In this document: one piece after another, positions 35,774 through 43,695 of the stretch | Layout: each line of letters opens with the position of its first letter | Numbering within the stretch: the stretch's first letter is position 1 | NCBI RefSeq assembly: GCF_041260665.1 | Contig: NZ_JBGCCT010000004.1 | Span: 124,001 to 188,000, forward strand | Source: Catenulispora sp. GP43 | GTDB taxonomy: Bacteria > Actinomycetota > Actinomycetes > Streptomycetales > Catenulisporaceae | Direction: 5' to 3' | Length of the DNA: 64,000 nt | Made by a program: the position numbers and the translations under genes | Notes under the pieces: generated by a model | Databases searched by the model: none | What the model saw: only the letters and a program-made list of their open reading frames with translations | Told to the model about the DNA's origin: nothing

Positions 35774-36601
35774 TCAGTTCCAGGGCTTTTGGACGGTGAC
35801 GACCGCATAGCCGATCCGGTCCGCCCCCGGCGCGAAGAAGTGCTCCAGCGTCTGCCGGAGTTCGTCGACGGCGTCCGGCCCGAACCGGGCGGCCAGGTCC
35901 TCGCGCCGGGTTTCCACGGCCTGCAGGTACTTCGGGCCCATCCCGAACACCCGCGGCCCGCACTGCAGGTACTCCAGCAGCTCGAATCCGTTCTCCCGCA
36001 ACGGGTCCAGCCACTCGGCGACCGACAGCAGCCACTGCGCCCCGAAGGCCTCGGCGTGCTCGCTGGCGGCCACCACGCCGAGGCCTTCCCGGGTGGGCTC
36101 GGTCAGGGTCAGCCGGCCGCCGGGGCGCAGCACCCGGTGCAGTCCGCGCAGCGTCGGCCCGAGGTCGCGGACGTAGACGAGGGCTTCCATCGCCACGACC
36201 GCGTCGAAGCTGCCGTCCGGGAAGTCCAGCGCGCTGAAGTCCGCGGTCACGAACGTGACCTGGTCGCCCAACCCGGCCGCCTCGGCCCTGGCGTGTGCCT
36301 CGGCCACCTGGCGAGTGCTGATGTTGACGCCGGTGACCTGCACCCCGTACTCGGTGGCGAGCTGGATCGCCGGCGTGCCGAGGCCGCAGCCGACGTCCAG
36401 GACCCGTTCGCCCTTGCGCAGCCGCAGCGACTCGGCGACTTTGCGGGTCAGCCGCTGCGTCGCCTCGATCAGCGGGGACTGGTCCTCGTCGTCGTACCAG
36501 TAGGCCAGGTGCACCTGGCCGTCGTTGAACGCGTCCGACATGTCGGAGGAATCGTCGAACATCTCGGCGATCCGGGTGATCTCGCTCTCCATGGCTTTCA
36601 T
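35774..36601 (-). CDS. SAM-dependent methyltransferase (MT-B)
   Basis: 275 residues from the ATG at 36601 (MKAMESEITRIAEMFDD), chosen because it matches the N-terminal length of its paralogue MT-A. In-frame ATGs at 36592, 36634 and 36727 are alternatives and none has a clear ribosome site. Motifs: VLDVGCGLGTPAIQLA, VTGVNISTRQVAEA, FVTADFSALDFPDGSFDAV and LRPGGRLTLTEP. The NDGQVHLAYWYDDED and QCGPRVFGMGPKYLQAV segments are nearly shared with MT-A. It heads the six-gene operon, 34 bp ahead of the condensation domain, and is divergent from the FAD oxidoreductase. O-, N- or C-methylation cannot be told apart from sequence. Confidence 0.9.
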   Translation of the reverse strand: MKAMESEITRIAEMFDDSSDMSDAFNDGQVHLAYWYDDEDQSPLIEATQRLTRKVAESLRLRKGERVLDVGCGLGTPAIQLATEYGVQVTGVNISTRQVAEAHARAEAAGLGDQVTFVTADFSALDFPDGSFDAVVAMEALVYVRDLGPTLRGLHRVLRPGGRLTLTEPTREGLGVVAASEHAEAFGAQWLLSVAEWLDPLRENGFELLEYLQCGPRVFGMGPKYLQAVETRREDLAARFGPDAVDELRQTLEHFFAPGADRIGYAVVTVQKPWN

Positions 36602-36756
36602 GGTCGCCAGGGCGCCGAGGGCGGGCATCTTCATGGTTGCGCCGGTGGCCGCGGCGCGCGGCGGCGGTGGCCCGCGCGCAATCCAGGAGATGCCCGGCCC
36701 GGGCCGCAGCGCCGATCGTGAGCTCATCAGCGCACGATCTCCAGGAGGTGGGCGAG

Positions 36757-38193
36757 ATGCCCAAGGAAGCACCCCGGCCGGCGGCCGACGGCGACCCGAC
36801 CCGCGCCGTCGTGCTGGGCGGCAGCATCGCCGGGCTGTTCGCGGCCCGTGTGCTCGCCGAGGCCTACGACGAGGTCCTGGTCGTCGACCGGGACGCGGTC
36901 ACCGGAATCGACGGCCCGCGCCGCGGACGCCCCCAGGGCAAGCACATCAACGCCATGCACGTGCGCGGCCGGGTCGTGATGGAAGAGCTCTACCCCGGCA
37001 TCACCGACCAGCTCATCGCCGACGGCACCCCCTTCGGCGACTTCTCCGGCTCGGTCCGCTGGTACTTCCGCGGCCGCCCGGTCAAGCGCGCCGACATCGG
37101 CTACATCGCCGTCCCGGCCTCGGCCCCGCTGATGGAGCGCCGGATCCGCGAGCGCACAGCGCAGCTGCCGAACATCGGCTTCATCGAACGCTGCGACATC
37201 CTGGGCCTGACCGCCAGCGCCGACCACGCCTGGGTGACCGGCGTGAAGGTCCAGCGCAACGACGGCAAGGCCGGCGAGACGATCGCCGCCGACCTGGTGG
37301 TCGACGCGACCGGCCGCGGCTCACGCACCCCGGTGTGGCTGGAGGAGATGGGCTACCCGCGGGTCGAGGAGGAACGGACCAACATCGGCCTGGGCTACGT
37401 CACCCAGAACTACAAGATGAAGGCCGACCCCTACCACGGCGACCTCGCGATCATCGCCGTCGCCTCCCCCGACGTCCCACGCGGCTGCATCTTCACCAAG
37501 ACCGAGGGCGACAAGACCCTGCTGACGGTCTACGGCATCCTCGGCGACCACCCGCCGACGGACCAGCAGGGGCTGTACGAGTTCGTCAAGGGCCTGCCGG
37601 TCCCGGACATCCACGAGGCGCTGAAGCACGCCGAACCGCTGGACGAACCGGTCGCCTTCCGATTCCCCACCACCCAGCGCCGCCGCTACGAGCGCATGAG
37701 CCGGTTCCCAGCGGGCCTGCTGGTCATCGGCGACGCAGTGTCCTGCTTCAACCCGGTCTACGCGCAGGGCATGACGGTCGCGGCCCTGTCCGCCCTCACC
37801 CTGCGCCACCACCTGCACTCCGGCACCACACCGGACTCCCGGCAGTACTTCCGCGACCTGGCCCGCGACGTCATCGACCCGCCGTGGGAGATGACCCGCA
37901 CCGTCGACCTGGGCTTCGACGGCGTCGAGGGCAAGCGCGACCTGAAGGTCCGGATGGGCCAGCGCTACCTGGCGATGGTCCAGGTCGCGGCCACCCGCGA
38001 CAGCTCGGTGACCCGCGGCTACATGCGCGCCGCCGGCATGCTCGACCGCCCGGAGCAGCTGATGCGCCCCGGCATGGTCGCCAGGGTGCTGCTGAACGCG
38101 CTGCGCGGGCCGGCCGGGCCGGCCGCGGTGCCGCCGGCGGTGGCGGAGGCCGGGGCGGATGCCGGGGCGGAGCCGGTGCCGGGGCGGGTGTGA
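36757..38193 (+). CDS. FAD-dependent monooxygenase/oxidoreductase
   Basis: 478 residues from the ATG at 36757 (MPKEAPRPAADGDP), with AGGAGGTG six bases upstream. A 40-residue in-frame extension was rejected. The N-terminal Rossmann motif is VVLGGSIAGLFAARVLAEA, followed by VLVVDRD. The DATGRGSRTPVWL segment and GDAVSCFNPVYAQGMTVAA match the second FAD site of the PHBH/geranylgeranyl-reductase/halogenase superfamily. No halogenase WxWxIP motif is visible. The Ala/Gly/Pro tail is disordered. It is divergently transcribed from the methyltransferase/condensation operon, probably from a shared promoter region (36602-36756), so it likely acts on the same product. A terminator follows. Confidence 0.88.
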   Translation: MPKEAPRPAADGDPTRAVVLGGSIAGLFAARVLAEAYDEVLVVDRDAVTGIDGPRRGRPQGKHINAMHVRGRVVMEELYPGITDQLIADGTPFGDFSGSVRWYFRGRPVKRADIGYIAVPASAPLMERRIRERTAQLPNIGFIERCDILGLTASADHAWVTGVKVQRNDGKAGETIAADLVVDATGRGSRTPVWLEEMGYPRVEEERTNIGLGYVTQNYKMKADPYHGDLAIIAVASPDVPRGCIFTKTEGDKTLLTVYGILGDHPPTDQQGLYEFVKGLPVPDIHEALKHAEPLDEPVAFRFPTTQRRRYERMSRFPAGLLVIGDAVSCFNPVYAQGMTVAALSALTLRHHLHSGTTPDSRQYFRDLARDVIDPPWEMTRTVDLGFDGVEGKRDLKVRMGQRYLAMVQVAATRDSSVTRGYMRAAGMLDRPEQLMRPGMVARVLLNALRGPAGPAAVPPAVAEAGADAGAEPVPGRV

Positions 38194-38220
38194 GGCGGCG
38201 CGGCTGACGAGCCCACCGGG

Positions 38221-38248
38221 GCGGCGACCGATAGAGGGCGGTCGCCGC
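38221..38248. terminator. Terminator, 10-bp stem
   Basis: GCGGCGACCG and CGGTCGCCGC pair perfectly across an eight-base loop and are followed by TT. It sits 27 bases after the FAD oxidoreductase stop, between convergent genes. Confidence 0.8.
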
Positions 38249-38345
38249 TTCGGTGCTGGTTTTCGCGCCTCCGGTCGGCAGTAAACAGATCAGCGGCGCG
38301 CCGTCTCCGACGCACCGCCGATCCCGCCACGCCCCACAGCCACGC

Positions 38346-39650
38346 CTACCGCGCAGCCACCTCCGCGTTGTACTCATCCAGCCGCCGCTGCGCCGCAACC
38401 GTCGCCTGCGCGAACCGCCGCTCAGGGTCAGCACCCTGCTCCAGCACGTCAGTCATCGCCTCGATCAGATCGACGTGCATCCCCGCGAGCTCCCCGACCA
38501 GCGCGCCGGTCGCAGCCGGCGATCCGTCGGAGGCATCGAGCTGCGCCGGGGCCACAAGGTGATGCGGCTTCTCGGCGAACCAGCCTTCTGCTTCCAGCAG
38601 TCGATGCGCGCTGCGCGTCACCGGGATGAAGCCGCTCGACTTGTGCCACTCGGCGGCGCCCTCGGGGTTGAGCAGGTACTGCAGGAACGCCAGCGCGCCG
38701 TCCTGAACCTCCGGCGACAGCCCCGCTGCCAGCCACAGCGAATCGCCGCCCAGGACGTCGCCGGAGTACGGCACGTCGCCGTTGTGGGGCAACCGGTTCG
38801 CCCGCACCTCGATCCCCGCCTGCGCTCCGGCCGACACCACCGGCTCGGCCATCACCGAGGAGTTCCAGAGGAACGGCACCCGGCCCGCGATGAAGGCCTC
38901 GAACGTCCCCGCCCAGTCCTGGGCCACGCCGGTGTGCAGGTACACCCCGTCCTTGTGCAGCCGCTGCCACCAGGCGGCCCAGGCCAGCAGCTCATCAGAG
39001 GCCAGATTCACCTTCTGCGCCCGACCCGCCCGGCCGTTGGCGTTGTCCACCAGCAGTCCGCCCTGCTGGGCCACGACGTGCTGGAAGAACCAGCCGTCAT
39101 TGGCCCACGCGACGCCGTGCGACGGCCCGCCCTCGCCCCCCATAAGGAGCCGGCAAGCCACCTCCAAAGCGTCCCAGTCCCGCGGCACCTCGGTGATCCC
39201 GGCCGCCCGCAGCATGGTCATGTTCGCGTACAGCAGACCCGTGGAGACGCTGAACGGCATCGACACCAGTTCGCCGTCGTAGCTGTAGTACCGGTGCGCG
39301 GTGTCGACGAAGTCGTCCAGCACCACCGGCTCGCCGAGGATCTCCCGGCGCCCGCCGACCGCCCGCTGCACCGGGGTGAACAGCGGCCCGCCGGTCGCGG
39401 AGACCGCATCGCGGGCGCGCTGGGTCTCGGTGAAGAAGACATCGACGATCGCCGGGACCCGGCCGGAGTCCAGGATCCCGATGAACTCGTCGCGCCCCGT
39501 GAACGTCCGGTACGTCGAAATGCGGACCTCGTACCCGGGATGCGCCGCACCGAACTCCGCGGCCCGCCGGCGCACCGGGTCCAGGAACCCCTCCCGAACA
39601 GGGTGTTCGGCGAGCAGGATCCCGATGACGATCGGGTCCCCGCCGCCCAC
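38346..39650 (-). CDS. Solute-binding-protein-like, lacking a signal peptide
   Basis: 434 residues from the GTG at 39650, three bases after the stop of the methyltransferase gene. The fold is that of family 1 ABC substrate-binding proteins (MalE/UgpB type), with VDVFFTE, YSYDGELVSMPFSVSTGLLYAN, GVAWANDGWFFQHVVAQQGG and a C-terminal EWHKSSGFIPVT hinge segment. The N-terminus (GGGDPIVIGILLAEHP) goes straight into the first beta strand. There is no hydrophobic signal sequence, no lipobox cysteine, and no earlier in-frame start. No ABC permease or ATPase gene is near. The protein is probably cytoplasmic, perhaps recruited as a ligand-binding module. Fold assignment is solid, role unknown. Confidence 0.85.
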   Translation of the reverse strand: MGGGDPIVIGILLAEHPVREGFLDPVRRRAAEFGAAHPGYEVRISTYRTFTGRDEFIGILDSGRVPAIVDVFFTETQRARDAVSATGGPLFTPVQRAVGGRREILGEPVVLDDFVDTAHRYYSYDGELVSMPFSVSTGLLYANMTMLRAAGITEVPRDWDALEVACRLLMGGEGGPSHGVAWANDGWFFQHVVAQQGGLLVDNANGRAGRAQKVNLASDELLAWAAWWQRLHKDGVYLHTGVAQDWAGTFEAFIAGRVPFLWNSSVMAEPVVSAGAQAGIEVRANRLPHNGDVPYSGDVLGGDSLWLAAGLSPEVQDGALAFLQYLLNPEGAAEWHKSSGFIPVTRSAHRLLEAEGWFAEKPHHLVAPAQLDASDGSPAATGALVGELAGMHVDLIEAMTDVLEQGADPERRFAQATVAAQRRLDEYNAEVAAR

Positions 39651-39653
39651 GCC

Positions 39654-41297
39654 TCAGCCCTCCCGCTTCGCGGTGAGGAACACGAACGTCCCCGGCCCGG
39701 ACTCCTCGACCACGCTCAGCCCGGCGGCGGCCAGCCAAGCCCGGATCTCCTCCGGCTCGAACAGCAGGTAGCCGTCGGGCGCGGCCGGGAAGATGTGCGA
39801 GTGCTGGAAGTACCGGTACACCGCGTCGTCGGCCCAGCGGAAGGTCATCAGCGTCAGCACGCCGCCGGGCCGCAGACAGCGGCCGATCTCGGCGAGAGCC
39901 TGCGCCGCGTCCGGCACCGCCTGCAAAGCGTTCCAGAAGTTGACGGCGGCCAGCGAACCGTCGGCGACGGGCAGCTCCAGGGCGCTGGCACGGACCGCGG
40001 CGACCCGCGGCAGGCGGCCGCGCAGCCAGTGGAGCATGGCGTCGTTGAGGTCCAGGGCGATGACCCGGTCGGCGCCGACGGCATCGGCGACCACCCAGGT
40101 CCAGCGCCCGGCGCCGGCGGCGAGATCGAGGATCGGGCCGTCAGTGCCATCAGCGCCATCAGCGCGGGCAGCGGCCGCTATGCGCAGGCGATCAGCGATG
40201 TAGGCGTCCTCGATCGCCGGGGTGACGGCGCCGTCCCAGTTCTGCCCCATGATGCGGAGGAACGCCGGACGCAGCCCGACCTCGTAGTGCTGTCCCACGG
40301 TGCTCATCACGGCAGCGTTCTGCAGCACGTCGGCCTCGACATCCTCGGCCTCGTCACTCACGCCGGCGCCGGAGCGCTCCCGGCGGGACAGGTCGAGGAT
40401 GCCGCCGAGCACGACCGGATAGAACGTGGAGCAGCCGGTGCAGCGTGCACCCTTCTTCTCGAACTCCAGCGGGCTCGCGCAGGAGGTACAGCGCAGCGCA
40501 GCCTCGTGGCGGGCGAACGTGGAGCCATCGGCGGTGCCGGGCGTCCGGTGCGGGGTCGACCAGTATGGACTCTGATCAGCGACCAGCGCGGGCAGCCCGT
40601 GGCTCATCGACCACAGGGCCTTGGCGCCGGCGGTGGCCCACAGCGAGCGGGTGTCGCTCTCCCAGGTCGTGGCGATCTGCTCCGGGGTCAGGGTACTGAT
40701 CCAGGCGCGGTCGAAGTCGCGTTCCTGCTCGTCGATGTCCCAGTCGAAGGGCGAGGGCCAGGCCCGGCCCAGGTCGGGGTCGGCCGGGTCGAGCCGGGTC
40801 AGGCCGCGGTCCAGCCGGGTCCGGTCGTCGGGGTCGAGCGGCACGGTGTTGAACGCGGACTTGATGCGGTCGCGGTCGTCCTCATGCGGGAAGTGCGAAA
40901 GCAGGTACAGCGCAGCGAGGGTGAACGGGGTGACGGTGGTGGTGCCGCGAACCTGGTCGAGGACGACGTCCAGCCCCTGCCGGACGGCGGTGGCGACCGG
41001 GCCGTCCAAGGTCGGGTATTCGGCCTCGGCGAACAGGCCGAGGGCTATCGCGAGGTAGCCGCGATGGGCGGCGTCGGCGCCGTCGAAGGCGGCCAGCAGG
41101 TCGGGGACGGCCTCGGCCGCCGAGGCGGGATCGGTCAGCGCTCCGGCGGTCCAGAAGGTGCCGACCAGGCGGTGGAACGCCTCGGCCAGCGCTTCGGGGC
41201 CGGCTTCGGGGCCCGCTTCTGGGCCGGCTTCCAGGCCGGCTTCACGGAAGGCGGTCAGCGGTCCGGCGACAGTGGCCGGCTCGGCATGCGGAGCCAT
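39654..41297 (-). CDS. Zinc-ribbon methyltransferase with helical N-domain
   Basis: 547 residues from the ATG at 41297 (MAPHAEPATVAGPL), with GAGAGGA upstream. Residues 15-35 are a (GPEA) tandem repeat. Residues 40-270 are an alpha-helical region. Around residues 285-310 there is a zinc ribbon (CTSC then CTGC; two CxxC pairs), resembling the Trm112-like entry seen in some bacterial methyltransferases. The C-terminal ~200 residues are a class I SAM methyltransferase with ILDLAAGAGRWTWVVAD, VIALDLNDAML, VNFWNALQ and LRPGGVLTLMTF. The gene is coupled to the solute-binding-like gene (three-base gap) and divergent from the molybdopterin enzyme. The methyl acceptor is unknown. Confidence 0.85.
   Translation of the reverse strand: MAPHAEPATVAGPLTAFREAGLEAGPEAGPEAGPEALAEAFHRLVGTFWTAGALTDPASAAEAVPDLLAAFDGADAAHRGYLAIALGLFAEAEYPTLDGPVATAVRQGLDVVLDQVRGTTTVTPFTLAALYLLSHFPHEDDRDRIKSAFNTVPLDPDDRTRLDRGLTRLDPADPDLGRAWPSPFDWDIDEQERDFDRAWISTLTPEQIATTWESDTRSLWATAGAKALWSMSHGLPALVADQSPYWSTPHRTPGTADGSTFARHEAALRCTSCASPLEFEKKGARCTGCSTFYPVVLGGILDLSRRERSGAGVSDEAEDVEADVLQNAAVMSTVGQHYEVGLRPAFLRIMGQNWDGAVTPAIEDAYIADRLRIAAAARADGADGTDGPILDLAAGAGRWTWVVADAVGADRVIALDLNDAMLHWLRGRLPRVAAVRASALELPVADGSLAAVNFWNALQAVPDAAQALAEIGRCLRPGGVLTLMTFRWADDAVYRYFQHSHIFPAAPDGYLLFEPEEIRAWLAAAGLSVVEESGPGTFVFLTAKREG
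41191..41238 (-). repeat. 12-bp coding tandem repeat, four units
   Basis: Four in-frame 12-bp units (GCTTCNGGGCCN type on the plus strand) encode the EAGP repeats near the N-terminus of the zinc-ribbon methyltransferase. Confidence 0.85.
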
Positions 41298-41439
41298 GGC
41301 GAATCCTCTCTTCGACAGGTCTGCATTCACGATCGATCCGGCCGGCGGCGGCCGACATCTTCGGGGGTGCCGAACGGGCTCGCCGGCTTCGCACGCAGCG
41401 AGAAGGGCGCTCGCGGTGGCGTTGCTAGCGTCCGAGAGC

Positions 41440-43569
41440 ATGAAGACCGCGCTTCGGACATGCCCTCTGTGCGAGACCGCTTGCGGGTTGCGGCTGACCC
41501 TGGACGGCGCAGGTTCCGTACTGCGCGTCGAGGGCGACCGGGACGATCCGTTCAGTAAGGGGTTCCTGTGTCCGAAGGGCGCGGCGCTGGGCCAGCTTGA
41601 TGAGGACCCGGATCGGCTGGCGCGCCCGCTGGTCCGGGTCGACGGGGAGTTGCGGCCCGCCAGTTGGGACGAGGCATTCGCCGAGGTGCACCGCGGGTTG
41701 ACCGAGACCATGGCGGCGCACGGACGTGATGCGGTGGCGCTGTACTTCGGCAATCCGACGTTCCACACCATGGCCGGGTTTCTGTACCGGCAGCCGCTGA
41801 CGCAGGTGCTCGGCAGCCGGAATGTGTACTCGGCGAGCACCATCGATCAGATGCCCAAGCATGTCGCCAGCGGGTTGATGTTCGGCGATCCGTTCGCTGT
41901 GGCCGTGCCGGACATCGACCGCAGCGATTACATGCTGATCCTCGGGGCCAATCCGGTGGAGTCCAACGGTTCGCTCTGTGTGGCGCCGGATTTCAAGGGA
42001 CGGCTGCGGGCCGTGCAGGAGCGCGGCGGCAGGGTGGTGGTCGTGGATCCGCGGCGTACGCGTACCGCGGAGCTTGCCGATGAGCATTTGTTCATTCGGC
42101 CGGGGACGGATGCGTATCTGTTGTTCGGGATCGTGCACACGTTGCTGGATGAGGGTTTGGCGGCGGTGGACGTCGAGGTCACCGGACTGGGGGAACTCAG
42201 GGTTCTGGCTCGTGATTTCACGCCGGAGGTGGTGGAGCGGGCTTGCGGCGTACCGGCCGCGACGACGGTGCGGCTGGCGCGGGAGATCGCGGCGGCGCCG
42301 TCGGCGTGCGTGTACGCGCGGATCGGTACGTGTACCGCCGAGTTCGGTTCGACGGCGCAGTGGCTGGTCGACGTCATCAATGCCCTGACCGGGAACCTGG
42401 ATCGGCCCGGCGGGGTCATGTTCGCCAAGACCGCGGGGCTGGAGATCTTCCGAAGCGGGCAGCCGTTCGGCACCGGGGCTTGGCACAGCCGGGTGCGCGG
42501 GCTGCCGGAGGTGCTTGGGGAGTTTCCGGTCGCCACGATGGCGGACGAGATTGAGACTCCCGGGGAGGGCCAGATACGGGCCCTGATAACGGTTGGCGGC
42601 AATCCGGCCCTGTCCGCACCGAACGCACCGCGCCTGAGCGAGGCGTTGTCGGGGCTGGACTTCATGGTGTGTGTGGACCCGTATCTGAACGAGACCACTC
42701 GGCACGCGAACGTGATTCTGCCGCCGCCGAGGATTCTGCAGAGTCCGCATTTCGATTTTCTGGTGCAGATCATCATGGTCCGCAACTACGCGCGCTTCTC
42801 GCCGCCGGTGCTGCCGCTGCGCGAGGACCAGCGCTCCGAGACGGCGATCCTGGCGAAGCTGCTGCTGATTCTGGCCGGGCAGGGACCCGACGCCGATCCG
42901 GCGGGGGCTGAGGAGATGCTGCTCGGGCAGTTGCTCGCGGCCGTTCCGGAACTGCGTGCCGGTCTGGATGGCGCGGACGGCACCGAGAGGATTCTGGACG
43001 CGCTACTGAAGCTGGGGTCCTACGGGCTGTCGCTGGACGCGATGAGGCAGGCGCCGCACGGGCTGGATCTCGGCCCGCTGAAGCCGCGGCTGGCGGAGAT
43101 CCTGTGTACCGCCTCGGGCCGGGTCGATTTGGCGCCGCCGGCTCTGGTCGCGGACGTCACGCGCCTGCTGGGGCGGATGCGCGAGCCGGCGCCGGAAATG
43201 GTGCTGATCGGTCGTCGGCACCTGCGCTCGAACAACAGCTGGATGCACAACGTACCTTCGCTGGTGGGCGGCAGCAACCGGTGCACACTGCACATCCACC
43301 CGCAGGATGTGGCGCGCCTGGGCCTCGGGGAGCGCGCGCGGGTGCGGTCTGCTGCCGGCGAGGTTGAGGTCGTGGTGGAGGTTACGGACACCATCATGCC
43401 GGGGGTGGTGAGCCTGCCGCACGGCTGGGGGCATGCGGAAAGCGGACAGGCCGTGGCGCGCAAGAACGCCGGTGTCAACGCGAATGCGCTGACTGATGAG
43501 GCGGTCGTGGACCCGGTTTCAGGGAACGCGGTTTTCAATGGGGTGCCGGTGCGGGTGATGGTGGTTTGA
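41440..43569 (+). CDS. Molybdopterin-dependent oxidoreductase (DMSO reductase superfamily)
   Basis: 709 residues from the ATG at 41440 (MKTALRTCPLCETACGL). The N-terminal 4Fe-4S motif CxxCxxxC plus a later GFLCPKG is complete. Further family motifs are ILGANPVESNG, VVVVDPRRTRTAELAD, RPGTDAYLLFGI, ALITVGGNPALSAPN and the C-terminal bis-MGD-binding beta barrel (LHIHPQDVARLGLGERARV, SLPHGWGH, NANALTDE). It resembles the stand-alone formate-dehydrogenase-like cytoplasmic enzymes of actinomycetes. No Cys or Sec is evident at the usual Mo-ligand position. No Tat signal is seen. Electron partners are not encoded nearby. It is divergent from the zinc-ribbon methyltransferase, with a 142-bp shared promoter region. 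The substrate is unknown. Confidence 0.92.
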   Translation: MKTALRTCPLCETACGLRLTLDGAGSVLRVEGDRDDPFSKGFLCPKGAALGQLDEDPDRLARPLVRVDGELRPASWDEAFAEVHRGLTETMAAHGRDAVALYFGNPTFHTMAGFLYRQPLTQVLGSRNVYSASTIDQMPKHVASGLMFGDPFAVAVPDIDRSDYMLILGANPVESNGSLCVAPDFKGRLRAVQERGGRVVVVDPRRTRTAELADEHLFIRPGTDAYLLFGIVHTLLDEGLAAVDVEVTGLGELRVLARDFTPEVVERACGVPAATTVRLAREIAAAPSACVYARIGTCTAEFGSTAQWLVDVINALTGNLDRPGGVMFAKTAGLEIFRSGQPFGTGAWHSRVRGLPEVLGEFPVATMADEIETPGEGQIRALITVGGNPALSAPNAPRLSEALSGLDFMVCVDPYLNETTRHANVILPPPRILQSPHFDFLVQIIMVRNYARFSPPVLPLREDQRSETAILAKLLLILAGQGPDADPAGAEEMLLGQLLAAVPELRAGLDGADGTERILDALLKLGSYGLSLDAMRQAPHGLDLGPLKPRLAEILCTASGRVDLAPPALVADVTRLLGRMREPAPEMVLIGRRHLRSNNSWMHNVPSLVGGSNRCTLHIHPQDVARLGLGERARVRSAAGEVEVVVEVTDTIMPGVVSLPHGWGHAESGQAVARKNAGVNANALTDEAVVDPVSGNAVFNGVPVRVMVV

Positions 43570-43632
43570 GGGCGCCGGCTTCCTAGAGGGCGCCTGCTTC
43601 CTTAAGTTCAAAACCGGGCGTTCAAAGTGCAA

Positions 43633-43660
43633 GACCGGGGCGCCTGGCGACGCCCCGGTC
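43633..43660. terminator. Terminator, 10-bp stem
   Basis: GACCGGGGCG and CGCCCCGGTC pair across an eight-base loop, between the convergent molybdopterin enzyme and FAD oxidase genes. It probably serves both strands. Confidence 0.8.
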
Positions 43661-43695
43661 CCGACTCCGCCCCCGGCACAGGGCGAAGCTCAGTG

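Noticed and set aside
36637-36756. N-terminal extension of the FAD oxidoreductase
   Set aside because: AGGAGGTG sits directly before the ATG at 36757, and the extension is Arg/Ala-rich and overlaps the divergent promoter region.
36757-38193. Flavin halogenase assignment
   Set aside because: The FAD site is similar, but the WxWxIP motif typical of tryptophan-type halogenases is not visible.
38253-41558. 1101-codon plus-strand frame
   Set aside because: It runs through a terminator and opposes two recognised genes; no domain is seen.
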